From the NCBI GenBank assembly GCA_027048265.1, contig JALTXS010000122.1:1-12534 (forward strand): DNA of 12,534 nucleotides. Reading direction: 5' to 3'. The number at the start of each line of letters is the position of its first letter. Positions within the stretch are counted from its first letter, which is position 1. The translations under genes were made by a program, and so were the position numbers. The notes under the pieces are model-generated. The model did no database searches and had not been told where the DNA came from. It worked only from the letters and a program-made list of their open reading frames with translations. The stretch is from Desulfurococcales archaeon. Lineage in GTDB: Archaea > Thermoproteota > Thermoprotei_A > Sulfolobales > Fervidicoccaceae. Below, piece by piece: positions 5,368 to 12,121 of this stretch.

Positions 5368-6837
5368 TTAAGCGGCAGCGGTGCTTTGAGGCATTTTTTG
5401 TTTTCTCTTTTTTACAAGCATAATAACCACAACGAGTGCTAGGAATGGGTGGGAAACGAGCGGCAGGGTGCTGGGTGGCATCATCTTGGTTACTATAACC
5501 ATGCCAGTGTAGCGAGTGATAGTATGCCACCCTCTTTTGCCATGGTTTGTCCCATCCATTACCTTACCTGTTCCCTCATTAGATATTTGTTTGATATCCC
5601 TGTTTTCCACAGGGGTTTTGGCTACCCATACGATGTAATAGCTTCTACCGCTCTCCCTGTTCTTTATCACCGTGTCGCATGCCCGCTCTTCAGGTTTGCT
5701 GGTTTTAAGTTTGTTTAGAATGGTTTCTATAAGAGTCGGGGACGATTCGTATACTTGTGCAGATCCTTCGAGTAGTGTGACAAGGTCTTGCCAGAGGCTC
5801 ACTCTCACAATGTAGGCTTTGCAGGTACCTGTGGGGTAGCCTTGGTTTCCTGCGGCTGTTTCTCCGGGGAACCAGCTCAACTGTAGGGTGTAGTTATTGG
5901 GGTCGAGAAGGAGGGGATACCTGCTCTGATCCACCTGGCTTGTGACTTTTACAAGACCTATCGTGTAGAGGGCCTCGGGGGTTTCACTTGCTATTATGAG
6001 TGCTGGGGGGTGATAGGGATAGGTTTTATCCATCGTGTGGGCATGCATGTATATGCCCAATGCTGTGAGGGAGGCGACTAGAGCTAGTGTTGTCATCAGG
6101 GTTATCGCCCCATTGTATCCCCGGCTCGAGTGGGGAGAGGTTTCAATCCTGCCTGTTCTAGGCCTGAGTAGCATCAGTCCTAGGGAGGATGCAATTAACA
6201 TGTAGAGCAAGGATACTGCAAATGTTGGGACACTGTAGTCTCCCTGTTGCACAGGCGAGCCTTGGTCAGGGGAGAAGACCAGGGCAGGATAGGGTAATAT
6301 AAGGGGAAGCCTTGACAAGACAATGTCCCTACCTTGGCTCGCCTCCATCCCGAACTGTCCTAGGACCACTAGTAGTGGATATACAACAAAGAGGACCAAA
6401 GCAAGCACTCTAAGACCCAACGTACCAGTCTCTAGGCGGGTCAGTAAAAGGGCCAGTAGGGTGGAGTGGTAAAGGGCCTGGAGCGACACTAGGACCAGGT
6501 GCATCCAGATAATGTCCCTGGTTAGGAGATAGGGGTTCAAGAAGCTGAGGACCAGTAGGAGCGATGACAGAGTCGTGAGAGGAGGGAGCAGCACCGGGCT
6601 TAGGTCGTGCCTGGCCCCGTTATCTCGCACTATACGCCAACCCCTCGTGGAGACAAGACCGCCTGTGGCCGTCCACGCTATTAGGGGGGTTGTTAGTGAT
6701 GCCAATGCGTTAAGGTCGAAAAGGGTGTCTCCATTAACCCACCTGGTATAATAAAGCGACAGGCCATATACTATGATTAGGAGGGTGGAGACTAGGGATA
6801 GTCTCCTATACAGTCCTGGTATGATTGTCGGCGGCAA
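5368..6837 (-). CDS. Multi-pass membrane protein with large outer domain, function unknown
   Basis: A 489-residue integral membrane protein I cannot name. Seen: about seven hydrophobic helices in the first 265 residues (roughly 13-30, 42-62, 79-100, 109-132, 141-161, 203-224, 244-264), a long soluble, probably extracytoplasmic stretch from 265 to about 455, and a final helix (FLALVVVIMLV) followed by a basic tail KKRKQK that fits an inside C terminus. The six-helix N-terminal part, with LVFSPDQ-type loops before the sixth helix, resembles ABC-2 transporter permeases, but no ATPase gene is nearby. Two cysteines in the outer part (in TGTCKAY and EERACDT) could form a disulfide. The start is TTG at 6835-6837, supported by a perfect GGTGAT ribosome binding site five bases upstream. 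A monocistronic unit facing the vapC at 4798. Confidence 0.75.
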   Translation of the reverse strand: MPPTIIPGLYRRLSLVSTLLIIVYGLSLYYTRWVNGDTLFDLNALASLTTPLIAWTATGGLVSTRGWRIVRDNGARHDLSPVLLPPLTTLSSLLLVLSFLNPYLLTRDIIWMHLVLVSLQALYHSTLLALLLTRLETGTLGLRVLALVLFVVYPLLVVLGQFGMEASQGRDIVLSRLPLILPYPALVFSPDQGSPVQQGDYSVPTFAVSLLYMLIASSLGLMLLRPRTGRIETSPHSSRGYNGAITLMTTLALVASLTALGIYMHAHTMDKTYPYHPPALIIASETPEALYTIGLVKVTSQVDQSRYPLLLDPNNYTLQLSWFPGETAAGNQGYPTGTCKAYIVRVSLWQDLVTLLEGSAQVYESSPTLIETILNKLKTSKPEERACDTVIKNRESGRSYYIVWVAKTPVENRDIKQISNEGTGKVMDGTNHGKRGWHTITRYTGMVIVTKMMPPSTLPLVSHPFLALVVVIMLVKKRKQKMPQSTAAA

Positions 6838-7398
6838 TTATTATCACCGCCCGGAACCAATGATGACGTGTTTGTCTTATCAGGTACCTTATCGTTTACT
6901 TCGTCATTATTTGCATAAATTGTGTATAAAAACGCTTAAACATGAATAGTTAACTATTATTGATGTAAGGAGAACCCACGCAGATACAGGTCCATAACTC
7001 ACAATAAATTACATACAACCGCCGTTAGGAGCAATTATGCGGGACCGTGGTGCAATCTTCAAACTTCACCCCACAACTGTCCCCCGTTTGAGTAAAATGA
7101 CCACATTACCAATAGTCACCATTTGTTATGAAACCATCAATATAAAGCCCTACTCTCTAACGACATGTGCAAATCCTACTATACCTCTACTGGTTACGTA
7201 CGTGTTCAGATGTTTAGAGAAAAACCTGAACTAGTTAACATCATTGGGCCTATAGAGCACGTGTTTTTCACATATATCCACGTCAATATATGTAACAGTG
7301 GCGCGAATGAGTCATTTCCTAGTCTGCTTAAAAACGTTTAAGCCGAGCGACCGATATTTTCAACACGTTGCAAATGGTGAAAAGTATTAACGAGTACA
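6838..7398. other. AT-rich intergenic stretch without a convincing gene
   Basis: About 560 bp. It holds a plus-strand TATA-like TATAAAAA (6925-6932), a perfect 14-bp palindrome AATAGTTAACTATT (6945-6958), and two similar boxes: TAAAAACGCTTAAA at 6927-6940 and TAAAAACGTTTAAG at 7329-7342, the latter sitting inside the inverted repeat CTTAAA-AACG-TTTAAG. An ATG frame of 65 codons at 7037-7234 has AGGAG five bases upstream, but its protein has no recognisable domain and odd composition. No tRNA-like or C/D-box structure was found. Confidence 0.4.
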
Positions 7399-7857
7399 CT
7401 ACAAATGCTCACGGTTAAGCTCATCTAAGAATTTGACCCCCAATTTCCTAAGTTCCTGCAAGACCGGCTTCATTTCTTTTTCAACTCTCTTAAAAATAGG
7501 AGTGGCGCCCATTGATTCAGCAGTTGCGATAACATAGCAATCTGGCAATGCTATGCCAAGCGACTTTTTAAGCTCACCAGCCCTCAGTGCAACTGATTCG
7601 CTTATGCCCGTGACTTCCGCTATCGACTTTACCCAAATGGCATAATCATATGCCTCCCTATTGGGGTCCTCCAGCTTTGCAGCCTCATATATTCTCGCCG
7701 CAGTGTAAAGAATCTCGCTTAGTGTTATAGGAGTGATGTATAGTTTCAAGAACCCTTGGAGAGACCGTTGGAAAATGTTCTCAACTATAGGCCTGTAAGT
7801 ACTCCTCGCAATTATGTATTCTATAATAACGCTGGTATCAAGTACGGCCTTGTCCAC
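7399..7857 (-). CDS. vapC: VapC-type PIN-domain toxin (variant active site)
   Basis: A 152-residue PIN protein. Seen: first Asp in KAVLDTSVIIEYI (D7), Glu in ITPITLSEILY (E48), Asp in ALPDCYVIATAESMG (D106). The usual fourth acidic motif (T-x-D-x-x-F) is replaced by TPIFKRVEKEM, where only glutamates are available. I recall similar endings in other crenarchaeal VapC proteins, so this may be a real subfamily rather than decay. Start is GTG at 7855-7857 with GAGAGGA about ten bases upstream. The gene overlaps the antitoxin by 20 bp. It is AT-rich compared with the citrate synthase region next door. Confidence 0.87.
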   Translation of the reverse strand: MDKAVLDTSVIIEYIIARSTYRPIVENIFQRSLQGFLKLYITPITLSEILYTAARIYEAAKLEDPNREAYDYAIWVKSIAEVTGISESVALRAGELKKSLGIALPDCYVIATAESMGATPIFKRVEKEMKPVLQELRKLGVKFLDELNREHL

Positions 7858-8089
7858 GATTGACTATCCTCTCGTACCTATCCTCTTCCATTCTATCAGT
7901 CTCTTTTAATATGTCATCTACAACAGTAGGGTCTATATCAACAACCCTGGGTTTCAGCGCCCTAAGGATTAATCTTTTACCATCGACCTCCGCTATCAGG
8001 CTTTCACCCTCGTTAACCCCTATTGCGTTTCTTAGCATCTTTGGCAGGATTATTACACCTTTCTTGCGAACCTTTAGCACTACCTTCAT
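7838..8089 (-). CDS. vapB: AbrB/SpoVT-type antitoxin (VapB)
   Basis: An 83-residue DNA-binding antitoxin. The N terminus VVLKVRKKGVIILPKMLRNAIGVNEGESLIAEV is an AbrB swapped-hairpin domain, followed by a strand (GKRLILRAL) and a charged C-terminal region (DPTVVDDILKETDRMEEDRYERIV) expected to contact the toxin. It is the first gene of the operon with the PIN gene downstream. Start ATG at 8087-8089; a GTTTAA box (about 8115-8120) lies about 28 bp upstream, so the transcript may be leaderless or nearly so. It differs clearly in sequence from the VapB at 4560, so the two pairs are separate acquisitions rather than a duplication. Confidence 0.88.
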   Translation of the reverse strand: MKVVLKVRKKGVIILPKMLRNAIGVNEGESLIAEVDGKRLILRALKPRVVDIDPTVVDDILKETDRMEEDRYERIVNRGQGRT

Positions 8090-8189
8090 CTATGATTCCC
8101 CAACCGAACCTGGTTAAACGATCTGATTGTATTCAACCAATCAATTATAGTTAAACTAATCTATAAAGTTGTTCCACCCCAGACTTGTC

Positions 8190-8203
8190 ACTAATATATT
8201 AGT
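8190..8203. repeat. 14-bp perfect palindrome upstream of vapBC
   Basis: ACTAATATATTAGT reads the same on both strands. It lies about 100 bp upstream of the vapB start at 8089, in the gap to the citrate synthase 3' end. It could be an operator, but AT-rich palindromes of this length also arise by chance. Confidence 0.35.
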
Positions 8204-8275
8204 ATTTTGTTACGTTACTAGAGTTATTTGGTCCGAAAGCTTCCCATAGATTGGCTTCACGATATGTTTTATAAT

Positions 8276-8304
8276 AAAAATGTAGATGCCCTGCCTGTTA
8301 AAAA
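8276..8304 (-). terminator. T-rich termination region after citrate synthase
   Basis: On the minus strand, downstream of the stop at 8331, there are TTTTT runs at 8300-8304 and 8276-8280 (A-runs on the plus strand). Oligo-T stretches without a strong hairpin are the usual archaeal terminator. Confidence 0.4.
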
Positions 8305-8330
8305 GAGCCTGCTTTACGAGAAATAAGTTC

Positions 8331-9512
8331 CTAGGGGTCTTCTTTGGGTTGTTTTTCTGGGGGTAGCTTGAGGCCAACTGGGCCGACGTACTCCTCTTTG
8401 GGTCTTATTATTTTGTTGTTCTCAAGCTGCTCTATGTAGTGGGAAGTCCACCCTACGACTCTTGCCATTGCGAATATGGGTGTGTACATTTCTATAGGTA
8501 TGCCCATAAGGTAGTATAGTGGGGCTGTGTAGAAGTCTATGTTGGCGGGGAGCTTCTTCTGCTCCCACATTATCTTCTCTATCTCCTCGCAGAGCTCTAG
8601 GTACTTCTGAGCCTCGGGGTTGGTTTTGGCCATCTTCCTCAGGTACTCCTTGGCAACATCTACCCTGGGGTCCTTGACCTTGTAGACCCTGTGACCGAAG
8701 CCCATTATCTTCTCCTTACGTGCGAGCTTGTCGAGTATGTACTGGCGTGCCTTTTCCTTGCTCCCTATCTCGAGCAGCATGTACATAGCCTTCTCGTTAG
8801 CTCCTCCATGCAGGGGTCCCTTGAGTGCTCCCACTCCACCCGTCACAGCGCTGTACATGTCACTAAGTGTGGATGCAATGACCCTGACCGTGAAGGTGCT
8901 AGCATTGAACCCGTGGTCCATGTATAGTATGAGGCTCGACTCGAAGGCCCTGGCCTCGAGCTTGCTGGGTTCTCTCCCTATAATCATCCTGAGGCTGTCC
9001 AGGGCATGGGGGAGGCTGGGGTCGGGCTTGACGGGCTCCATGCCTCTCGTTATCCTATACCCGTTCGCTGCTATGGTGGCGGTTTTGGCGATTAGCTTAA
9101 TGGCCGTCTCGTACAGGTTCTCCCTGCTAAGGTCATCCGCCTTCTCATCCAACGTGCCCAGGAAGGATATCCCCGTCCTCAGAATAGCCATGGGGTGCGT
9201 CGTTCGGGGCATCTTCTCGAATATCTCGTAAACCTCCTCGGGGACGACTCTCTCCCTATTAAGCTTCTGTGAGAACTTCCTTACCTCCTCCTCGCTTGGG
9301 AGATGCCCGTAGAGGAAGAGGAAGGCGGCCTCCTCGAACGTGAGCGCTCGGGCAAGGTCCTCGATTAGGTATCCTCGGTAAATAGTCGTCTCTCCCTTCG
9401 GGTCAACGCCCGATATCCTGGTCTGGTCCACTATCACGTTCTGCAGGCCCTTAGGGGCTCTTATATACTGGGGTTCTACGGTTTTCTGAAGCTGGGAAGA
9501 CAAGGAACTCAC
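8331..9512 (-). CDS. Citrate synthase / 2-methylcitrate synthase
   Basis: Condenses oxaloacetate with acetyl-CoA to citrate and, given its neighbours, probably with propionyl-CoA to 2-methylcitrate. Seen: 393 residues, the short archaeal/PrpC-type length; MDHGFNAS (H200), catalytic GPLHGGANE (H235), signature GFGHRVYK (H274), the catalytic Asp in NIDFYTAPLYY (D326) and the C-terminal ARVVGWTSHYIEQ. Start is GTG at 9510-9512; GAGGAGG at about 9526-9532 is the ribosome binding site, with slightly long spacing (12 nt). It lies 100 bp after prpB, on the same strand, so it may have its own promoter or be the third operon gene. Dual citrate/methylcitrate activity is known for several archaeal enzymes. 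Sequence alone cannot tell which substrate dominates here. Confidence 0.95.
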   Translation of the reverse strand: MSSLSSQLQKTVEPQYIRAPKGLQNVIVDQTRISGVDPKGETTIYRGYLIEDLARALTFEEAAFLFLYGHLPSEEEVRKFSQKLNRERVVPEEVYEIFEKMPRTTHPMAILRTGISFLGTLDEKADDLSRENLYETAIKLIAKTATIAANGYRITRGMEPVKPDPSLPHALDSLRMIIGREPSKLEARAFESSLILYMDHGFNASTFTVRVIASTLSDMYSAVTGGVGALKGPLHGGANEKAMYMLLEIGSKEKARQYILDKLARKEKIMGFGHRVYKVKDPRVDVAKEYLRKMAKTNPEAQKYLELCEEIEKIMWEQKKLPANIDFYTAPLYYLMGIPIEMYTPIFAMARVVGWTSHYIEQLENNKIIRPKEEYVGPVGLKLPPEKQPKEDP

Positions 9513-9600
9513 CCGGACTTGGTTCCTCCTCGTGGAGAGAGAAGGTTTTGACTATTATCAATTATGATGAATCCTGAAAATAAGGTTTATTTGAATAAGA

Positions 9601-9628
9601 GTCGAAAAAGCACTAACCCCTTTTCGAC
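9601..9628 (-). other. Hairpin-forming inverted repeat across the prpB stop
   Basis: GTCGAAAA (9601-9608) and TTTTCGAC (9621-9628) are perfect 8-bp arms around a 12-nt loop that includes the TAG stop of prpB (9613-9615). In the transcript it would form a modest hairpin at the prpB 3' end, perhaps a processing or stability element before the synthase gene. Confidence 0.4.
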
Positions 9629-10527
9629 AAATGTTCATCAACCCACCTGGAAACCCTGCTATCGACCTCCTCGTAGGCCTTATAGTCAATAAGCTCGTAG
9701 AACTCCTGGCGCGTCATCAGCTTATCCAGCACGTTCTTCTGGGTCCCATCCTTCATTATGACTTCCAGGATGTCCCTGCTGGCCTTCATTGACGCGCGGA
9801 ACGTTGTTACGGGGAAGATTACTATCTTATAACCTGCCTCCTCGAACTCCTTGGCTGTGATGTATGGCGTTTTCCCGAACTCCGTCATGTTGGCGAGGAG
9901 GGGGGCCTTGACACGCCTAGCGAACTCCCTGAACTCCTCGAGGCTCGTCAGGGCCTCAGGGAATATTATGTCAGCCCCCGCTTCTAGGTATAGCTTAGCC
10001 CTCTCGACAGCGTCCTCGAAGCCAGTGACCCCCCTTGCATCCGTCCTCGCTATTATGAGCAGTTCCCCACTGCTCCTAGCCTCGGCGGCCGCCCTTATCT
10101 TCTTGGCCATATCCTCCGCTGGTATAAGCTCCTTCCCCTTAAGGTGACCGCATTTCTTGGGGAGGACCTGGTCCTCTATCTGGATAGCAGCTGCCCCTAC
10201 CTCTTCCATTAGCCTCACGGTCCTCATGACGTTGATTGCCTCTCCGAAACCCGTGTCCACGTCCACTATGAGGGGGATGGTGGTTACCCTGGCTATCCAT
10301 CGGGTCAGTAGAGCGACTTCCTCTAGGGTTATTATACCCAGGTCCGGCATAGCCAAGCTTCCCGTCAGCGCGGCACCACTTATGTAAAGAGCGTCGAAGC
10401 CCATCTTCTCCGCGAGAAGGGCGGTAGCGGGATTATAGACCCCCGGGGCGACTATGATGCCGGGCCTCTCAAGGAGGCGTCTGAGGCTCTTCCTCGGGCC
10501 AGGGCTCTTTATATGGGGGGGATACAT
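9613..10527 (-). CDS. prpB: 2-methylisocitrate lyase
   Basis: Cleaves 2-methylisocitrate to pyruvate and succinate, the last step of the methylcitrate cycle. Seen: 304 residues; YISGAALTGSLAMPDLG (48-64), Mg-binding VDVDTGFG (88-95), the lyase signature KKCGH (124-128), EDQ just before it, and IIARTDA. The blocks LLANMTEFGKTP and DGTQKNVLDKLMTRQEFYEL are typical of PrpB rather than isocitrate lyase or PEP mutase, and correspond block by block to the E. coli PrpB sequence as I remember it. Start ATG at 10525-10527, with GGCGAGGCG just upstream, 10 bp after the prpD stop, so the two are surely one operon. Confidence 0.95.
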   Translation of the reverse strand: MYPPHIKSPGPRKSLRRLLERPGIIVAPGVYNPATALLAEKMGFDALYISGAALTGSLAMPDLGIITLEEVALLTRWIARVTTIPLIVDVDTGFGEAINVMRTVRLMEEVGAAAIQIEDQVLPKKCGHLKGKELIPAEDMAKKIRAAAEARSSGELLIIARTDARGVTGFEDAVERAKLYLEAGADIIFPEALTSLEEFREFARRVKAPLLANMTEFGKTPYITAKEFEEAGYKIVIFPVTTFRASMKASRDILEVIMKDGTQKNVLDKLMTRQEFYELIDYKAYEEVDSRVSRWVDEHLSKRG

Positions 10528-10537
10528 GGCGCCTCGC

Positions 10538-11908
10538 CTACTCTATGGCGAAGGCCTTCATGAGCTCCCCCATGTCGCTGAGCTTCTCCAGGTTCCAGAG
10601 CAGCTCCAGGGCCTGTCTCCTCCTCTCCTCACTCATAAAGGTCTCTCCGAGACGGTTGAACTTGCCCTCCAGCTCCTCGTTTGTCATGGGGTTCATGAAG
10701 TGGCCCCTCGGGTAAGTGACCATTTCCTTGTACTTCTCCCCGTTCTTGAGAGTCACCTCTATACTGTTGGGTATGCCCTTGGGATATACCTTGTCGAACT
10801 CGGGGTTAACCCTCACACTCATCTTCTTCATCACTTCCCTTACGTCCTTCGCGAGGACCCTTTCGGGGCGGAAGCTGTCGAGCCAGACCCTGCCGTCTAA
10901 TAGCGCTACCGATATTATGTAGGGGAGGCTGTGGTCGGCCGTCTCACGCGTCTTGGGGTCCCACTTCTCAGGGTCCTTCACTATTATGACGTAAGATACT
11001 GTGAAGGTCTCCACATCTATCTTCTCCACGTCCTCAACCCTGAAGCCGCCCATCTTCTCCCTCAGCTTGAGGGCGGCGTCGACCGCGCTCATGGCATGGT
11101 ACTCCACAGGGTGGTACTTTATACTGGTCTCGAACAGCTTGTACTCATCATTAACTCCCCCGAACTTGTCCACAGTGAACTCGCCCGAGACCTGTTTGAA
11201 GAAGCCCATCTCTCCCTCGAACACGGGAGACGGGCCTGTCATGCCATGCTTGGCCAAGAGCGCGGCGAACACCCCGTTGCGCGCTGCATTCGCGGCGGCG
11301 CATCCCTTCCACATGCTTATCTCGCCAGCCCTAGTCTGCCTAAGAGCCACGTTGGGGGTGGTGGCCAGGTTTATAGCCTGGGTCATTCTCTCCACGTCGA
11401 GGTCCATGACCTTGCCCACGCCAACGGCCGTCGCTATCGCGATGTATGTGACGTGGTCCCATCCTCGGGCCCTTATGCTGGCGGCGTCGGCAAGTCTCCC
11501 CACTATCTCGTAGGCGGCCACAATGCCCTCCACAACCTTTTTACCGTCCGCCCCCTCGGCCTCGGCGACGGCTATTATCGCGGGTATCATGTCGCTGGGA
11601 TGGAGGGCCTCCTTCGAGAGGTAGGTGTCATTGAAGTCTAGATACCTCACATGGCAGCCATTGGCGAAGCTAGCGTAGTCCACCGTGGTCTTATGGGTGG
11701 TGCCGAAAAGCGTTGCACCATAGTCACCACCATGGCCTAGGAGGGCCACCTGGCGGGATATTCTAGGGGGCTCCGCGTTGTAGGCTCCCATCATGACCCC
11801 GAAGCTGTCGACTACCCTTCTCTTGACCTCTTCTAGGAGCTTGGGCGTGACCTTGTTGTAGGAAACATCCTCTACCGCGTATTTCGCGAATTTCTCAGCC
11901 AGGTACAC
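10538..11908 (-). CDS. prpD: MmgE/PrpD family 2-methylcitrate dehydratase
   Basis: Predicted to dehydrate 2-methylcitrate to 2-methyl-cis-aconitate without an iron-sulfur cluster. Seen: 456 residues, complete for the family; the N-terminal helical domain with VDSFGVMMGAY, the core block YASFANGCHVRYLDFNDTYL followed by HPSDMIPAI, then RAGEISMWKGCAAANAARNGVFAALLA, and in the lid domain KYHPVEYHAMSAVDAAL. These are characteristic MmgE/PrpD blocks. The substrate is assigned from the tight linkage to prpB. Start GTG at 11906-11908 with a good GGGGTGA ribosome binding site (about 11914-11920). It is the promoter-proximal gene of the prpD-prpB(-synthase) unit. Other MmgE/PrpD members act on other hydroxy acids, so substrate certainty is lower than family certainty. 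Confidence 0.92.
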   Translation of the reverse strand: MYLAEKFAKYAVEDVSYNKVTPKLLEEVKRRVVDSFGVMMGAYNAEPPRISRQVALLGHGGDYGATLFGTTHKTTVDYASFANGCHVRYLDFNDTYLSKEALHPSDMIPAIIAVAEAEGADGKKVVEGIVAAYEIVGRLADAASIRARGWDHVTYIAIATAVGVGKVMDLDVERMTQAINLATTPNVALRQTRAGEISMWKGCAAANAARNGVFAALLAKHGMTGPSPVFEGEMGFFKQVSGEFTVDKFGGVNDEYKLFETSIKYHPVEYHAMSAVDAALKLREKMGGFRVEDVEKIDVETFTVSYVIIVKDPEKWDPKTRETADHSLPYIISVALLDGRVWLDSFRPERVLAKDVREVMKKMSVRVNPEFDKVYPKGIPNSIEVTLKNGEKYKEMVTYPRGHFMNPMTNEELEGKFNRLGETFMSEERRRQALELLWNLEKLSDMGELMKAFAIE

Positions 11909-11985
11909 TTATTTTCACCCCACGTTGGAGTACAAGGATTCCGTGACTGTTGGGAGAAATAGGGCTGGTGAACGATTATTATTGA

Positions 11986-12000
11986 TAGTGTTTAACACTA
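11986..12000. promoter_or_regulatory. 15-bp palindrome, candidate operator in the prpD/idh divergent region
   Basis: TAGTGTT-T-AACACTA has perfect 7-bp arms around one central base. It lies in the 213-bp gap between the divergent prpD and isocitrate dehydrogenase starts, 78 bp from prpD. A related shorter palindrome TGTTAACA lies at 12080-12087, 35 bp before the dehydrogenase start. Two related sites in one control region suggest a regulator, possibly coordinating both directions. Confidence 0.45.
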
Positions 12001-12121
12001 ATAAACACAATCCACGCTACGTTGCACGGGGGCCTTGTAGCAAAAAGTACAATATCCTATCAATACAATAAATCCGACATGTTAACACAACCTTCTACAC
12101 CCTTACTCCAAGGTGTCAAAT

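Noticed and set aside
6860..6960. C/D-box small RNA starting at the ATGATGA near 6862
   Set aside because: No CTGA box appears downstream at a usable distance on the same strand.
9564..9577. C/D-box small RNA (ATGATGA followed by CTGA)
   Set aside because: The two boxes are only about four bases apart, far too close for a guide RNA, and no second box pair follows.
10931..11641. 236-codon plus-strand frame opposite prpD
   Set aside because: It is the reverse of a strongly recognisable PrpD coding region and shows no domain of its own.
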